DNA of 64,000 bases from Polaromonas sp. GTDB lineage: Bacteria; Pseudomonadota; Gammaproteobacteria; Burkholderiales; Burkholderiaceae_C. The first letter of the stretch is position 1, and every line of letters starts with the position of its first letter. The stretch is from positions 124,001-188,000 of the forward strand of contig NZ_JABBPC010000013.1 of assembly GCF_012927485.1 (NCBI RefSeq), given 5' to 3'. This document shows, in pieces, positions 1-10,870 of this stretch. The position numbers and the translations under genes were made by a program. Below the pieces are notes generated by a model. It did not search any database. It worked only from the letters and a program-made list of their open reading frames with translations, and had not been told where the DNA came from.

Positions 1-69
1 ATGCTGCCTATGTTTTAAGCGCGGGCTTCAAAAAAGGGCTTGGGCCGCACTTCTTCTTTCAGGTTGACG

Positions 70-825
70 CTATTTCAGCGCACCCACGATCATGAGCAGC
101 CCGATCAGAACGGGTTGGTGCAGCAGGTAATAACTCAAACTCCAGCGGCCTAACCACGCCAGCGGACGAGTCACCGCACCTCCGTCGTGTCGGAACCATT
201 GAGGCCGGTGCTGCAACGCCCAGGTGCCGGTCGCCATGCCGAACCACATGACCCCCAGCCAGGGAATCAGCGGCACATAGTCCTCGGTGTTGGGTTTACG
301 GCTAATCAGACCCAGCCAGTTAAATGTGTTTTGGTTCAGAAAATCGACTCCGGCCCAGGCGGAATGCGCGTAACCAGCTACAAATTGCATCGCAACTGCC
401 GCCCCTCCCAGAACCCATAGCCAGCCGCCCCAGCCAGCCGTGAAGCGCACGATGAGGAGCATCACAGCCATGCCGTGTAATACCCCAAAATAAATAAAGC
501 TTTGTGGAAACATCCAGTAAGAGCCTGCTGTGACCAGCAACGCGCACCCCGCCACCTGGCCCCAGCGGCGCCAAAAACGCGGCCAGCCCTGACCCCGTTG
601 CACGGCGATCGACTGCCCAAGGCCGGCTGTAAAAAGAAACAGGCTGACAATCGCCGTGCGCTGCCAAGTCCAGAACGGGTCGGCATAAAAGTTTTGTTTC
701 AGGTAACCAAAGTGATTCAGGTCAAAGCAGAAGTGAAACGCAGTCATCCAGACGATCGCCGCACCGCGCAGGGCGTCCACGGAGTCAAAGCGGGAGGCTG
801 CAGGGTGGTTGGGTGGGGCGGTCAT
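70..825 (-). CDS. DUF1624 / heparan-alpha-glucosaminide N-acetyltransferase-like membrane protein
   Basis: Integral membrane protein of about 251 residues resembling the DUF1624 (HGSNAT catalytic-like) acyltransferase group. The N-terminus has the family-like string DALRGAAIVWMTAFHFCFDL (roughly residues 18-37), followed by several hydrophobic segments and a C-terminal segment containing SLSYYLLHQPVLIGLL typical of membrane acyltransferases. The frame stays open to 966, but the extra 47 residues are arginine-rich and unlike the family, so I prefer the ATG at 825; no clear ribosome binding site decides this. It is divergent from the universal stress gene. Substrate is unknown; family known, role inferred. 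Confidence 0.75.
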   Translation of the reverse strand: MTAPPNHPAASRFDSVDALRGAAIVWMTAFHFCFDLNHFGYLKQNFYADPFWTWQRTAIVSLFLFTAGLGQSIAVQRGQGWPRFWRRWGQVAGCALLVTAGSYWMFPQSFIYFGVLHGMAVMLLIVRFTAGWGGWLWVLGGAAVAMQFVAGYAHSAWAGVDFLNQNTFNWLGLISRKPNTEDYVPLIPWLGVMWFGMATGTWALQHRPQWFRHDGGAVTRPLAWLGRWSLSYYLLHQPVLIGLLMIVGALK

Positions 826-992
826 ACGGTAACGATACCGCAAGCATGGCCGCGCCAAAAACCCAAGCACTCTCGGGGTAGGTAAGATCCTGCAAAGTAG
901 ATAGCCGACAGAACGACCAATAGAGCTTTCCAAGCGTCTGGTCAGCCGTTGTCGCTCACTGGCCATTACCCGTCTTTAACAAGGAATACCTG

Positions 993-1463
993 ATGAAAAT
1001 TCTTCTGCCCATTGACGGCACCGAACTGTCACTGCACGAAGTGCGTTTTGCGCTGCGGCTGGTCAGCGAAGGACTGCAGGCCAATTTTTTGCTGGTCAAT
1101 GTGCAGGAAGCGGCCAACCTGTATGAAATCGTCACTGCGCCTGATCCCGAAGTGCTGGAGAACGTGAGCCACGCCGCAGGCGAAGACGCGCTGCAGTCCG
1201 CGCTCGCGCTGTTGCAGAATGCTGGTATTGCCTGCGAAACCGAGGTCGTGTCGGGTGATCCGGCCCACGCCGTGCTGGAACTGATTGAGCAGTACGGCTG
1301 CGACTTGGTCATCATGGGCACGCGCGGCCGAGGCCTGCTGCGCAGCGCGCTCAACGGTTCGGTTGCGCAAACGCTGCTGCATGACGCGCCGGTGCCCGTG
1401 CTGATAGTCAAACCGCCTCAGGAACCCGAGGCAATCGACAGCGACTTCGAAGACGCTCGATAG
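993..1463 (+). CDS. Universal stress protein (UspA family)
   Basis: Small cytoplasmic UspA-fold protein, 156 residues, the usual single-domain length. It begins MKILLPIDGTELS, the family's first strand and loop, and ends with the ATP-binding signature G-x2-G-x9-G-S seen as MGTRGRGLLRSALNGS (about residues 109-124), so it is probably an ATP-binding member. The start is supported by AAGGA at 981-985, eight bases before the ATG. It stands alone, divergent from the membrane protein to its left and convergent with purL. The biological trigger cannot be told from sequence. Confidence 0.93.
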   Translation: MKILLPIDGTELSLHEVRFALRLVSEGLQANFLLVNVQEAANLYEIVTAPDPEVLENVSHAAGEDALQSALALLQNAGIACETEVVSGDPAHAVLELIEQYGCDLVIMGTRGRGLLRSALNGSVAQTLLHDAPVPVLIVKPPQEPEAIDSDFEDAR

Positions 1464-1472
1464 CCCGGTTTT

Positions 1473-1618
1473 GCTGGTGCCAGCACCAGCGAGCGACAGA
1501 TGATCACCGGCGGGTCTCCCTGCGTTCTATTTCACCCCCTGGCGGCCTCCAGGGTTCGCCAGATAAGCGCTAGTGCTTAGGTGCTCGGCGGCAGCTTGCA
1601 GCGCTTCGTAAAGCTGCC
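1473..1618. terminator. Cluster of inverted repeats between convergent usp and purL
   Basis: Four inverted repeats lie in the gap between two converging genes: 8+8 bp arms at 1473-1480/1483-1490, 6+6 bp at 1537-1542/1549-1554, a near-perfect 7+7 bp at 1564-1579, and 8+8 bp at 1590-1597/1611-1618 directly after the purL stop. None is followed by a good T-run, so termination is an inference from position and structure. Confidence 0.45.
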
Positions 1619-1621
1619 CGA

Positions 1622-4600
1622 CTAGCCCACCCATCGGCGCGCGTTGTGCCACAACTGCATCCACGGACTCAAGCTTGCCGGATCCTCAGGGGTCCAGCTC
1701 ATCTGAATGTTGCGAAACACGCGCTCGGGGTGCGGCATCATGGCGGTAAAACGGCCGTCGGCGGTAGTGATTGCCGTCAAACCGCCTGCGCTGCCATTAG
1801 GGTTGGCGGGGTAGGCTTCGGTTGCTTGGCCGTGGTGGTCGGTAAAGCGCATGGCGGCAATCGCTTTTGACGCATCGCCGCGGTAGGCAAAGTTGGCGTA
1901 TCCCTCGCCATGCGCCACCGCGATCGGCAGGCGCGTACCCGCCATGCCCTGCAAAAAAAGGCTGGGGGAATCCAACACTTCGACCTGACTCAGGCGCGCC
2001 TCGAAGCGTTCGCTGCGATTGGTGGTAAATCGGGGCCAGGCTTCAGCGCCCGGAATGATATCGGCCAGTTCGGCGAACATCTGGCATCCGTTACACACGC
2101 CCAAGCCAAAGGTATCCGGTCGGGCAAAGAAGGTTTTGAACTGGTCGGCCAGCGCCGGGTTAAAGGTAATTGATCGTGCCCAGCCCACGCCCGCGCCCAG
2201 GGTATCGCCATAGCTGAAGCCACCGCAGGCCACTAGGCCGGCAAAGTCCGATAACCTGGCACGGCCGCTTTGCAAGTCGGTCATGTGCACATCGAAAGCT
2301 TCAAATCCGGCCCGTGTGAAGGCGTAAGCCATTTCCACATGCGAGTTGACCCCTTGCTCGCGCAGCACAGCCACTTTCGGCCGGGAGAGGTTTAGTGCGG
2401 GTGACGCCAGTACCTTGACTGGATCAAACGTCAAGTGGACGTGCAGGCCCGGGTCAGCAAGGTCGCCCGCCGAGGCATGCTCGGCATCGGCACACGCCGG
2501 ATTATCGCGCTGCTGGCAAATTTTCCAGCTAACGGCATCCCACACCTGATGCAGATCCTGTAGTTTGGCCTTGAATACCACTTTGGTATCGCGCCAAATC
2601 TGAACCTCGCCCTTGCCCACTTCTAACGCGGCGTGCTGAGGACGGGTCTTGCCGATCAAGTGGCTGAACTTGGAAAGTTCGTGCTTACGCAAGGTTTGCA
2701 TCACCTCATCGCGGACTTCGGTCCGCACCTGAATGACGGCCCCCAGCTCTTCGTTAAACAGCGCCTTGAGCGTCAGCTCTTCACGGCGTGGGGCGACTTG
2801 TGTCGCCCAGTTTTTGCTATCACCGGCGTCCATGCGGCTATCGCTGATGCCGTCGCCCTCAAGAATCAGCATGTCGACGTTGAGTGATACCCCCACATGT
2901 CCGGCGAAGGCCATCTCGCAGGCGGTCGCAAACAGACCGCCATCGCTGCGATCGTGGTACGCCAGAATCCGCCCTTGCGTGCGCAACTCGTTAATGGCGT
3001 TGACCAGATTGACCAAGTCTTTCGGATCGTCCAGATCAGGTACCTCGCCGCCTTCGAGGTTCAGGGTTTGAGACAGGATGGATCCACCCATGCGACGCTG
3101 ACCCTTGCCCAGATCGATCAAGATCAGCGTTGTGTCAGCCTCTTGCGCGTTCAACGCGGGCGTGAGTGTGCCGCGCACATCCGCCAGCGTGGCGAAAGCA
3201 GTGACGATCAGCGACACCGGCGACAACACTTTTTTGCGCTCGTTGCCATCGGACCAGACCGTGCGCATGGACAGGGAATCCTTGCCAACCGGAATCGAGA
3301 TGCCCAGCGCCGGACACAGCGCCATGCCCACCGCCTTGACGGTTTCGTACAAAGCGGCGTCTTGTCCTGGCTCGCCACAGGCGGCCATCCAGTTGGCCGA
3401 CAGCTTCACACGCGGCAACTCGATGGGAGCCGCCAATAAGTTCGTAATGGCTTCAGCCACCGCCATGCGGCCCGAAGCAGCGGCGTTACTGGTCGCCAGC
3501 GGCGTGCGCTCACCCATGCTCATGGCCTCGCCGGAGAAACCTTTGTAGTCCGCCAGCGTCACCGCACAATCAGCCACCGGCACTTGCCAGGGCCCGACCA
3601 TCTGGTCGCGGTGTGTGAGTCCGCCCACCGTGCGGTCGCCGATGGTGATCAAAAACCGTTTCGACGCCACCGTGGGGTGGCTCAGCACGTCAATACCGCT
3701 TTTTTGCAGATCGATCCCGGTCAGGTCCATCGGCTTGATGGCATTTGCGGTGCTTTTTACGCTGCGGTGCATTTTGGGCGGCTTGCCCAGCAACACATTC
3801 ATGGGCATGTCGACCGGTGCGGCAGCGACGCCGTTCGACAACACCAGTTGTTGGTCTTCAGTCGCTACGCCGATCACGGCGAACGGGCAGCGCTCGCGTT
3901 CGCAGAAGGCCTCAAACTGTGGCAACGATTCGGGAGCAATCGCCATCACATAGCGTTCCTGGCTTTCGTTGCTCCAGATTTCCTTGGGCGACAGGCCGCT
4001 TTCTTCGAGCTTGACGGCCCGCAGGTCGAAACGCGCGCCGCGCCCGGCGTCATTAACAAGCTCAGGGAACGCATTGGACAGCCCACCGGCGCCCACGTCG
4101 TGAATCGCCAGAATCGGGTTGGCCGCACCCAGCTGTGCGCACTGGTTTATCACTTCCTGCGCGCGGCGTTCGATCTCGGGATTTCCACGCTGCACCGAAT
4201 CGAAGTCGAGTTGGGCTGCATTGGCGCCTGAGGCCATGGAACTTGCTGCGCTGCCGCCCATGCCGATGCGCATGCCGGGGCCGCCCAGCTGGATCAGCAG
4301 CGAACCGGCGGGAAACAATATTTTGTGGGTAAGCCCCGCATCGATGGTGCCGATGCCGCCAGCAATCATGATGGGCTTGTGGTAACCCCAACGTTGGCCG
4401 CCTACGGTTTGCTCGTATTCGCGGAAATAGCCTGCAAGATTGGGACGACCAAACTCGTTGTTGAAAGCTGCGCCGCCCAGCGGGCCCTCAATCATGATCT
4501 GCAACGCGCTGGCAATCTGCTCCGGCTTGCCGTAGTCACCATCAAAAAGTTTTGAAACCGTGAAACCCGTTAACCCTGCTTTAGGTTTCGATCCGCGACC

Positions 4601-5650
4601 GGTAGCACCTTCATCGCGGATTTCCCCGCCCGCACCGGTTGCTGCGCCCGGACACGGGGAAATCGCCGTCGGGTGGTTGTGCGTCTCGACCTTCATCAGC
4701 ACATGGGTCAGAACGCCGTCTGTGGCGCTGTAGGTTTGACAGCTGCCTGCGCCTTGTGGTGCGGGAGTAGCCGGCGATTTCGCATAAAAACGCTGGATTT
4801 TTGCGCCTTCCATGACCGACGCGTTGTCTGAATACGCCACTACCGTGTGCTGGGAGTGCAGCCGCTCGGTGTTCCGAATCATGGCAAACAGGCTCTTGTC
4901 TTGCACAACACCGTCAATTGTGAAGTCAGCGTTAAATATTTTGTGACGGCAATGCTCGCTATTGGCCTGGGCGAACATCATGAGCTCAACATCGGTGGGG
5001 TTGCGCTGGAGCTGGGTAAAAGCAGTCACCAGGTAGTCGATCTCATCAGCGGCCAGCGCCAGGCCATACTCGGTGTTGGCCCGCTCCAGCGCCGTTTTAC
5101 CGCCTTCCAGAACGTCGATGACTTGCAGCGGCGCGCTTTGCAGCTCGGTGAAAAGGCCTGCCGCAGTCTGCGCCCGGTCGAACACCACGCTTTCAGTCAT
5201 GCGGTCGTGGAGCAACGCAGCGACCTGGTCGTGCTGCGCAGCCGTCAGCGCAGTCTTGCTGAAAAAACCGGACTTCAGCGTCAAGCGAAATTCTGTAATG
5301 CGCTCAATGCGCTTGATTGCCAAGCCGCAGTTGTGCGCGATATCGGTTGCTTTAGAGGCCCAAGGCGACACCGTGCCAAAACGCGGCGACACGATAAACA
5401 ACAAGGTGTCGGCAGCGTCTCCCCCCAGTTGAGCGGAAGGGTCGCCATAGGTCAGCAACGCTGTCAATTGGTTTTTTAACGAATCCGTCGGCGCTGTCTC
5501 GGTGGCCACCAGGTGCACAAAACGGGCGCTGATGCCGACGATTTTGTCGTGAATTGTTTGCAGACGCGGCAGCAGTTGCTGAACGCGGAAGTCGCTCAGG
5601 GCGCTGATCCCGTGGGGATCGCCCTCAAAAGTCGTCAGATGCAGGGTCAC
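1622..5650 (-). CDS. purL: Phosphoribosylformylglycinamidine synthase (large, single-chain PurL)
   Basis: Converts FGAR, glutamine and ATP to FGAM in step four of purine synthesis. At 1342 residues it is the single-chain form of proteobacteria that fuses the PurS-like N-terminus, the ATP-binding synthetase halves and a class I glutaminase. Visible landmarks are the [21 protein letters not shown] motif region in the synthetase, and from about residue 1090 the amidotransferase with nucleophile cysteine in GVCNGCQM and the His-Glu pair in MMPHPERVF. The start is a GTG at 5650 with a weak AAGG upstream. It is divergent from map. No frame damage is visible. Confidence 0.98.
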   Translation of the reverse strand: MTLHLTTFEGDPHGISALSDFRVQQLLPRLQTIHDKIVGISARFVHLVATETAPTDSLKNQLTALLTYGDPSAQLGGDAADTLLFIVSPRFGTVSPWASKATDIAHNCGLAIKRIERITEFRLTLKSGFFSKTALTAAQHDQVAALLHDRMTESVVFDRAQTAAGLFTELQSAPLQVIDVLEGGKTALERANTEYGLALAADEIDYLVTAFTQLQRNPTDVELMMFAQANSEHCRHKIFNADFTIDGVVQDKSLFAMIRNTERLHSQHTVVAYSDNASVMEGAKIQRFYAKSPATPAPQGAGSCQTYSATDGVLTHVLMKVETHNHPTAISPCPGAATGAGGEIRDEGATGRGSKPKAGLTGFTVSKLFDGDYGKPEQIASALQIMIEGPLGGAAFNNEFGRPNLAGYFREYEQTVGGQRWGYHKPIMIAGGIGTIDAGLTHKILFPAGSLLIQLGGPGMRIGMGGSAASSMASGANAAQLDFDSVQRGNPEIERRAQEVINQCAQLGAANPILAIHDVGAGGLSNAFPELVNDAGRGARFDLRAVKLEESGLSPKEIWSNESQERYVMAIAPESLPQFEAFCERERCPFAVIGVATEDQQLVLSNGVAAAPVDMPMNVLLGKPPKMHRSVKSTANAIKPMDLTGIDLQKSGIDVLSHPTVASKRFLITIGDRTVGGLTHRDQMVGPWQVPVADCAVTLADYKGFSGEAMSMGERTPLATSNAAASGRMAVAEAITNLLAAPIELPRVKLSANWMAACGEPGQDAALYETVKAVGMALCPALGISIPVGKDSLSMRTVWSDGNERKKVLSPVSLIVTAFATLADVRGTLTPALNAQEADTTLILIDLGKGQRRMGGSILSQTLNLEGGEVPDLDDPKDLVNLVNAINELRTQGRILAYHDRSDGGLFATACEMAFAGHVGVSLNVDMLILEGDGISDSRMDAGDSKNWATQVAPRREELTLKALFNEELGAVIQVRTEVRDEVMQTLRKHELSKFSHLIGKTRPQHAALEVGKGEVQIWRDTKVVFKAKLQDLHQVWDAVSWKICQQRDNPACADAEHASAGDLADPGLHVHLTFDPVKVLASPALNLSRPKVAVLREQGVNSHVEMAYAFTRAGFEAFDVHMTDLQSGRARLSDFAGLVACGGFSYGDTLGAGVGWARSITFNPALADQFKTFFARPDTFGLGVCNGCQMFAELADIIPGAEAWPRFTTNRSERFEARLSQVEVLDSPSLFLQGMAGTRLPIAVAHGEGYANFAYRGDASKAIAAMRFTDHHGQATEAYPANPNGSAGGLTAITTADGRFTAMMPHPERVFRNIQMSWTPEDPASLSPWMQLWHNARRWVG

Positions 5651-5761
5651 AGCGGTGGCCTTGTGGTGAAGTGTGAAAAGAGACAGCCGGCAAGTTGGAT
5701 TTTTTGGGGTTTAACACTGCCCGCCGCAAAGAACTTTAGCAACAATTGTTTAAAAATTTGC

Positions 5762-5779
5762 GGGGTTCGCGTTAACCCC
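5762..5779. promoter_or_regulatory. GGGGTT-N6-AACCCC inverted repeat in the purL/map intergenic region
   Basis: A 6+6 bp perfect inverted repeat with a six-base spacer sits in the 258-bp gap between divergent purL and map, about 110 bases upstream of purL. It could be an operator or a weak hairpin; it does not match the enteric PurR box I know. Confidence 0.25.
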
Positions 5780-5893
5780 AATTTTATCAGCCCCTCCCGG
5801 AACCGTTTCAATTGACTTGTCTTTTATCGCGGGACCCGGAGAAACGCTAAAAGCCCTTGGCAGGCCCACCGGAATACATACGAAATAGTCCAG

Positions 5894-5902
5894 TGGGATA
5901 AT
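5894..5902 (+). promoter_or_regulatory. Possible extended -10 promoter immediately before map
   Basis: TGG-GATAAT reads as a TGn-extended -10 element. Its end lies only six bases before the map ATG at 5909, which would place transcription start at or next to the start codon. No good -35 is seen, and no mapping data support it. Confidence 0.3.
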
Positions 5903-5908
5903 CACTGC

Positions 5909-6748
5909 ATGAGTATTACTTACAAAGATGCGGCCGGAATTGAAGGTATGCGGGTGGCCTGCCGGCTCGCTTCCGAGTTGCTGGATTACCTGACCCCCTT
6001 CGTCAAACCGGGCGTGACCACCAATGAAATAGACCGCCTCGCGCATGATTACATGACGCAGGTTCAAGGCACTATTCCGGCCACCCTCGGCTACCAGCCG
6101 CCCGGCTATAGCGCCTACACGAAATCGCTTTGCAGTTCTGTTAATCACCAGGTGTGCCACGGCATTCCAAACGACAAGCCGCTTAAAAAAGGCGACATCG
6201 TCAATCTCGATGTGACCGGCATCAAAGATGGCTGGCACGGCGACAGCAGTCGTATGTTCTTGGTGGGCGAGGTTTCAATTGCCGCCAAGCGGCTCTGCCA
6301 TGTCACCTACGAGGCCATGTGGCACGGCATCATGCGTGTGAAACCTGGGGCACGGCTGGGGGATATTGGTTCTGCGATCCAGCTATTTGCTGAAAAACAA
6401 GGGTTTTCCATCGTCCGTGAGTTTTGTGGCCACGGCATTGGTGCCGGCTTCCACGAGGACCCTCAGGTGCTTCACTACGGCCGTCCCGGCACGCTGGAAG
6501 AACTCAAGCCTGGCATGACGTTCACGATCGAGCCGATGATTAACGCGGGCAAGCGCGACATCAAGGACGGTCCTGAAAAAGATGGCTGGAGCATCGTGAC
6601 CCGCGACCATTCGCTGTCAGCCCAATGGGAACACACTGTTCTGGTCACCGAAACGGGGTACGAGGTGTTAACACTGTCCGCCGGCAGCCCGCCGATTCCC
6701 GCGTTTGTTCCCCAAAATAATCCGCAGCAAGCCACCGTGGGCGCCTGA
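5909..6748 (+). CDS. map: Type I methionine aminopeptidase
   Basis: Removes the initiator methionine from nascent proteins. The five metal ligands of the family are all recognisable: Asp in VNLDVTG, Asp in WHGDSSRMF, His in FCGHGIG, Glu in TFTIEPM and Glu in AQWEHTVLVTE. The flanking GHGIGAGFHEDPQVLHYG block is characteristic. Length is 279 residues, slightly longer than the E. coli enzyme because of a proline-rich C-terminal tail after the last ligand. No convincing ribosome binding site precedes the ATG. In many betaproteobacteria map is close to glnD, as it is here 100 bp upstream. Confidence 0.97.
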   Translation: MSITYKDAAGIEGMRVACRLASELLDYLTPFVKPGVTTNEIDRLAHDYMTQVQGTIPATLGYQPPGYSAYTKSLCSSVNHQVCHGIPNDKPLKKGDIVNLDVTGIKDGWHGDSSRMFLVGEVSIAAKRLCHVTYEAMWHGIMRVKPGARLGDIGSAIQLFAEKQGFSIVREFCGHGIGAGFHEDPQVLHYGRPGTLEELKPGMTFTIEPMINAGKRDIKDGPEKDGWSIVTRDHSLSAQWEHTVLVTETGYEVLTLSAGSPPIPAFVPQNNPQQATVGA

Positions 6749-6835
6749 CGTCCTGCTGCCGTTGCCGTCATCACTACCCCTTGCGCTATTGAACTGTTGA
6801 ACGTTTGCTAACCACGGCTCAGAGCCGATTCACCC

Positions 6836-6863
6836 ATGACTGAACTGGTATGACTGAACTGGG
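6836..6863 (+). repeat. 14-bp tandem duplication spanning the glnD start codon
   Basis: ATGACTGAACTGG occurs twice in tandem (6836-6848 and 6850-6862; the 14th base differs). The upstream copy makes a five-codon reading frame MTELV whose TGA at 6851-6853 overlaps the glnD ATG at 6850-6852 as ATGA. Confidence 0.85.
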
Positions 6864-9441
6864 TGATGTGCGCGATCAGTACCGCGCAGGGAAAACTGCA
6901 TTGCTGACGTCGCTGGCGACCAGTGGTTCGTCCTACCGCAGCATTCACGGCCTGCTGCGAAAGCTGAGCAAACACACGGAGACCACGTTGCGATTGCTTT
7001 GGCAACGCGCAGACTTTCCCGCAGCCGCGTGTCTGATCGCGGCAGGCGGTTTTGGCCGAGGCGAGCTGTTTCCGCATTCAGACGTCGATGTGTTGCTGTT
7101 GCTGCCCGACGATGTCGACGTCGAACACGATCCGACCCTCAAGGCCAAGGTCGAAAGCTTTATCAGCAATTGCTGGGATAGCGGCTTGGAAATTGGCTCC
7201 AGCGTACGAACAACGGCCGACTGCGTCGAAGAAGCGGCCAAAGACGTCACGGTCCAGACCTCCCTGCTTGAGATGCGGTTGATTGCTGGCTCGAAGGAGA
7301 ACTTCGCCAAGCTCCAACAGCAACTTGATGCAGTGCTCGACCCCAAGGCGTTCTATGTCGCCAAGACGCTGGAACTGCGCCAACGTCACAACAAGTTTGA
7401 AGATACGCCCTACGCACTGGAGCCCAATTGCAAGGAGTCACCGGGTGGCCTGCGGGACCTGCAGGTGGTGCTCTGGGTCGCGCGGGCAGCCGGGCTGGGC
7501 AAGTCGTGGGACGATCTGGCCGAAAGCGGCCTCGCCACCGCTTTTGAAATACGCCAAATTAAGGCCAACGAAGCGTTGCTTAGTCTGATACGCGCGCGCC
7601 TGCATCTGATTGCGGGACGGCGCGAAGACCGGTTGGTGTTTGACCTTCAAACGGCTGTCGCAGAATCCTTTGGTTATTCCGCCGAATCTGACGATGGCAT
7701 CAGGTTGCCACGCCGCGCCAGCGAGGCGCTGATGCGCCGCTACTACTGGGCCGCCAAAGCGGTGACCCAACTCAACCAGATCTTGCTGCTCAATATCGAA
7801 GAGCGCCTCAACCCCACCACCTACCCGCTGCGTCAAATCAATGAACGGTTTTGCGACAAGGCCGGCATGCTGGAGGTGGTTAGCGACGACTTGTACGCAC
7901 GCGAGCCGCATGCCATTCTGGAAACTTTCCTGTTGTATGAAACCACGGTGGGCATCAAAGGGCTTTCGGTCCGTACCTTGCGTGCGCTCTACAACGCCCG
8001 GGGCGTGATGAACAGCAAGTTTCGCAACGACCCGGTGAATCGCAGCACCTTTCTGCGCATACTGCAACAGCCCGAGGGCATCACACACGCTATGCGCCTG
8101 ATGAACCAGACCTCGGTGCTAGGCCGTTACCTCTGGATCTTCCGGAACATCGTCGGGCAGATGCAGCACGACCTGTTTCACGTGTATACCGTCGACCAGC
8201 ACATCCTGATGGTGCTGCGCAATATGCGGCGCTTTTTTATTGCGGAGCATTCGCACGAGTACCCTAAGTGCTCACAGCTGGCCGCTGGCTGGGACAAGCC
8301 CTGGATTTTGTATGTCGCGGCGCTTTTCCACGACATTGCCAAAGGACGCGGCGGCGATCATTCCGAACTGGGGCGTCAAGAAGTGCGTGTTTTCTGCCGC
8401 CAACACGGCATCGCTGCTGAAGACGCTCAACTGATCGAATTTCTGGTGGGCGAACACCTGAGCATGAGCCGTATCGCCCAGAAGGAAGACCTCAGCAACC
8501 CCGAAGTAATTGCCGCATTTGCCGAACGCGTGGGCAATGAACGCTACCTGACTGCCCTGTACCTGCTGACCGTGGCAGACATTCGCGGTACCAGCCCCAA
8601 AGTCTGGAATGCCTGGAAAGGCAAGTTGCTCGAAGACCTCTACCGCTACACGCTGCGCGTACTGGGCGGCCGCGCACCCGATGCAGCGGCCGAAGTGGAA
8701 GCCCGCAAGCGCGAAGCGCTGACCACGCTTGCCCTGCACGCCGAACCTTTTGAGGCGCATAAGGCCCTGTGGGCCACGCTGGATGTCAGTTACTTCATGC
8801 GCCACGAGGCCAGCGATATTGCCTGGCACGCGCGGCAGCTGTCGCGCCACGTGGGCAAAGCCAAGGTGATCGTTCGCGCACGCCGCTCCCTCGCCGGCGA
8901 AGGCATGCAGGTGCTGGTGTACACACCCGATACGCCTGACCTGTTCGCGCGCATCTGCGGCTATTTTGACCAGGCAAGTTTCAGCATTTTGGACGCCAAG
9001 GTTCACACGGCCAACAATGGCTACGCAATCGATACCTTTCAGGTGGTCAGCCCGACGCTGGCCGAGCATTACCGCGAGCTGGCCAGCATGGTCGAAGCGG
9101 AACTGGAACGCACGCTTGAAAATCAGGGGCCACTGCCGCTTCCGGGCAAGGGCCGTGTCTCGCGCCGCGTCAAAAGCTTCCCGATTGCGCCACGGGTCGA
9201 TTTGCGACCCGATGAACATGCTCAACGCTGGTTGCTCAGTGTCTCGGCAAGCGACCGCGTCGGACTGCTGTACTTAATCGCTCGGGTCCTGGCCCGGCAC
9301 CGCATCAACCTGCAACTGGCCAAGGTCACGACGCTGGGTGAGCGCGTGGAAGATACCTTTTTGATTGACGGTCCAGAACTGCAACACAACAAAGCGCAGA
9401 TTGCGATCGAGACCGAGTTGCTGGAAGCGCTGAACGCCTGA
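6850..9441 (+). CDS. glnD: Bifunctional PII uridylyltransferase/uridylyl-removing enzyme
   Basis: Central nitrogen sensor that adds or removes UMP on PII proteins according to glutamine. Domain order is complete in 863 residues: nucleotidyltransferase with [16 protein letters not shown] (about residues 66-81), an HD phosphohydrolase with [14 protein letters not shown] (about 492), and two C-terminal ACT domains beginning near 688 ([15 protein letters not shown]) and 795 ([16 protein letters not shown]). The start is ambiguous only in the sense that its first codons are duplicated just upstream; the upstream copy is closed by a stop. A hairpin with a T-run follows the stop. Confidence 0.97.
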   Translation: MTELGDVRDQYRAGKTALLTSLATSGSSYRSIHGLLRKLSKHTETTLRLLWQRADFPAAACLIAAGGFGRGELFPHSDVDVLLLLPDDVDVEHDPTLKAKVESFISNCWDSGLEIGSSVRTTADCVEEAAKDVTVQTSLLEMRLIAGSKENFAKLQQQLDAVLDPKAFYVAKTLELRQRHNKFEDTPYALEPNCKESPGGLRDLQVVLWVARAAGLGKSWDDLAESGLATAFEIRQIKANEALLSLIRARLHLIAGRREDRLVFDLQTAVAESFGYSAESDDGIRLPRRASEALMRRYYWAAKAVTQLNQILLLNIEERLNPTTYPLRQINERFCDKAGMLEVVSDDLYAREPHAILETFLLYETTVGIKGLSVRTLRALYNARGVMNSKFRNDPVNRSTFLRILQQPEGITHAMRLMNQTSVLGRYLWIFRNIVGQMQHDLFHVYTVDQHILMVLRNMRRFFIAEHSHEYPKCSQLAAGWDKPWILYVAALFHDIAKGRGGDHSELGRQEVRVFCRQHGIAAEDAQLIEFLVGEHLSMSRIAQKEDLSNPEVIAAFAERVGNERYLTALYLLTVADIRGTSPKVWNAWKGKLLEDLYRYTLRVLGGRAPDAAAEVEARKREALTTLALHAEPFEAHKALWATLDVSYFMRHEASDIAWHARQLSRHVGKAKVIVRARRSLAGEGMQVLVYTPDTPDLFARICGYFDQASFSILDAKVHTANNGYAIDTFQVVSPTLAEHYRELASMVEAELERTLENQGPLPLPGKGRVSRRVKSFPIAPRVDLRPDEHAQRWLLSVSASDRVGLLYLIARVLARHRINLQLAKVTTLGERVEDTFLIDGPELQHNKAQIAIETELLEALNA

Positions 9442-9477
9442 AGACACGGCGGGTGTTGGCCCATCGCGTGTCTTTTT
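9441..9477 (+). terminator. Rho-independent terminator after glnD
   Basis: AAGACACG (9441-9448) pairs with CGTGTCTT (9467-9474), an 8-bp stem with a loop of 18 bases, followed by a T-run to 9477. The stem begins on the last base of the glnD stop codon. Confidence 0.7.
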
Positions 9478-9488
9478 GAGGCACTTTG

Positions 9489-10196
9489 TCAGGCTGTTGA
9501 CGTTCTGAAGTATCGGAGTAATCGACCTTTGTACTTGCCACCGTCGTCGGGCAGTGCGGAAATATGCGTCTCGCTGCGTGAATAGCCCAGGGACTCCATT
9601 TTCCGGTTAAATCTGACCCGATTGCCGCGGTCGGGATCCACAATCAGCACTTCCACCTCGGGCCGCGCATGCAGATCTATGAAGCGCGACAGCACTTCCG
9701 GCTGCCCCCGGTCATACAAAACATCGCTGCCAATAATCAGGTCAAAGCGATCCAACAGCGGGTTGTTGCGGGCCCAGTTTGCGGTCAGGTATTTGATGGG
9801 AGGCAGCCGATTGAGTTTGAGGTTCTCGTCTAAAAAATCAGCGGCCAGGGGATGGCAATCGCTGGCGGTGATGTCGCCGCCTCGCCGATGAATGACCAGA
9901 CTGGCTAATGCCAAGCCGCACCCCAATTCCAAAATGCGTTTGCCTTCCACTTCAAACGTCAGCATGGCATGGGCGAGGACGCGACCGGATGGCCAAAGCA
10001 GGCCGAAAATCGGCCAGGCCGACGAGGAAATGCCTTCGCGATCAGCCGCGCCGAGGGGATCGTAAAATTGTTGCCGATCCAGCAGGGAGCGCAGTTGCAG
10101 GTCGGCTCCGATGCCGTGAATCGTCTCAAGCTTGACCTGATAGCTCTCCGGTTCAGAGACCGTTGCTTTGGACGGCACGTCGGGGGCATGCGGCAT
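9489..10196 (-). CDS. SAM-dependent methyltransferase (lysine methyltransferase-like, Methyltransf_16)
   Basis: Class I methyltransferase of 235 residues. The SAM-binding motif I is ILELGCGLALASL (about residues 88-100); motif II-like ITASDCHPLAADFL follows, and FDLIIGSDVLYDRGQPE is the post-motif characteristic of the METTL/nicotinamide-lysine methyltransferase group that modifies proteins. The target is not identifiable. It lies leftward between glnD (convergent) and def (same strand, about 86 bp upstream), so it may be co-transcribed with def. Family call is firm; protein substrate is inference from the DVLY motif. Confidence 0.8.
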   Translation of the reverse strand: MPHAPDVPSKATVSEPESYQVKLETIHGIGADLQLRSLLDRQQFYDPLGAADREGISSSAWPIFGLLWPSGRVLAHAMLTFEVEGKRILELGCGLALASLVIHRRGGDITASDCHPLAADFLDENLKLNRLPPIKYLTANWARNNPLLDRFDLIIGSDVLYDRGQPEVLSRFIDLHARPEVEVLIVDPDRGNRVRFNRKMESLGYSRSETHISALPDDGGKYKGRLLRYFRTSTA

Positions 10197-10282
10197 GGCT
10201 AAAAACTTCCCGCGTCCGCTACGCGACGATGGAAATTCAGTGGCGCGGAGAAGCTACAGGCAGTCACGAGAATCGCCCCGGA

Positions 10283-10822
10283 TCAGTCGTCTTTGGAGGC
10301 ATCAAGTCCCGGGAACAGCACCTCGGTGTAGCCAAACTGGGCAAAGTCCCGGATCCGCATGGGGTAAAGCTTGCCAATCAGATGGTCGCATTCATGTTGC
10401 ACGACGCGGGCATGAAAGCCAGCCACCGTACGGTCAATCGGATCGCCGTATTGATCAAAACCTGTGTAGCGAATGTGCGAAAAACGCGGCACAACGCCAC
10501 GCAGACCGGGCACCGAAAGGCACCCTTCCCAGTCGCTTTCTTCCTGCGGGCTCAAGGGCGTGATCAACGGGTTAAGCAAAACAGTTCGAGGCACCTGCGG
10601 TGCGTCCGGGTAGCGGAGATTGGGTGCATCAGTACCGAAAATAACTACCTGCAGAGCGACACCAATCTGCGGCGCGGCCAGCCCTGCCCCATCCACCGCC
10701 TGCATGGTGTCGAACATGTCTGAAATCAGCAGGTGTAAGTCGTCGGTGTCAAATTGCGTCACGGGTGGCGCAACGCGCAACAGCCGTACGTCGCCCATTT
10801 TTAAAATTTCGCGGATGGTCAT
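10283..10822 (-). CDS. def: Peptide deformylase
   Basis: Fe/Zn hydrolase that removes the formyl group from nascent chains, acting with methionine aminopeptidase encoded 4 kb away. All three signature motifs are present in its 179 residues: GLAAPQIGV (motif 1), EGCLSVPG (motif 2, metal-binding Cys) and [11 protein letters not shown] (motif 3, HExxH metal ligands and catalytic Glu). Begins [11 protein letters not shown] as in the family. In many genomes def pairs with fmt; here fmt is absent from the window, so this is probably a second or isolated def copy, which I cannot confirm. Confidence 0.95.
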   Translation of the reverse strand: MTIREILKMGDVRLLRVAPPVTQFDTDDLHLLISDMFDTMQAVDGAGLAAPQIGVALQVVIFGTDAPNLRYPDAPQVPRTVLLNPLITPLSPQEESDWEGCLSVPGLRGVVPRFSHIRYTGFDQYGDPIDRTVAGFHARVVQHECDHLIGKLYPMRIRDFAQFGYTEVLFPGLDASKDD

Positions 10823-10870
10823 GCACCAATTATCGCGGCGCAGACCCGTTTGTGCAGCGCGTGATTCGTC

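Noticed and set aside
1-18. Possible end of a rightward gene at the window's left edge (MLPMF then stop)
   Set aside because: Only six codons are visible, so neither coding nor identity can be supported.
826-966. N-terminal extension of the DUF1624 protein
   Set aside because: Arg-rich and not hydrophobic, and unlike the family; ATG 825 is preferred, though without a clear ribosome site.
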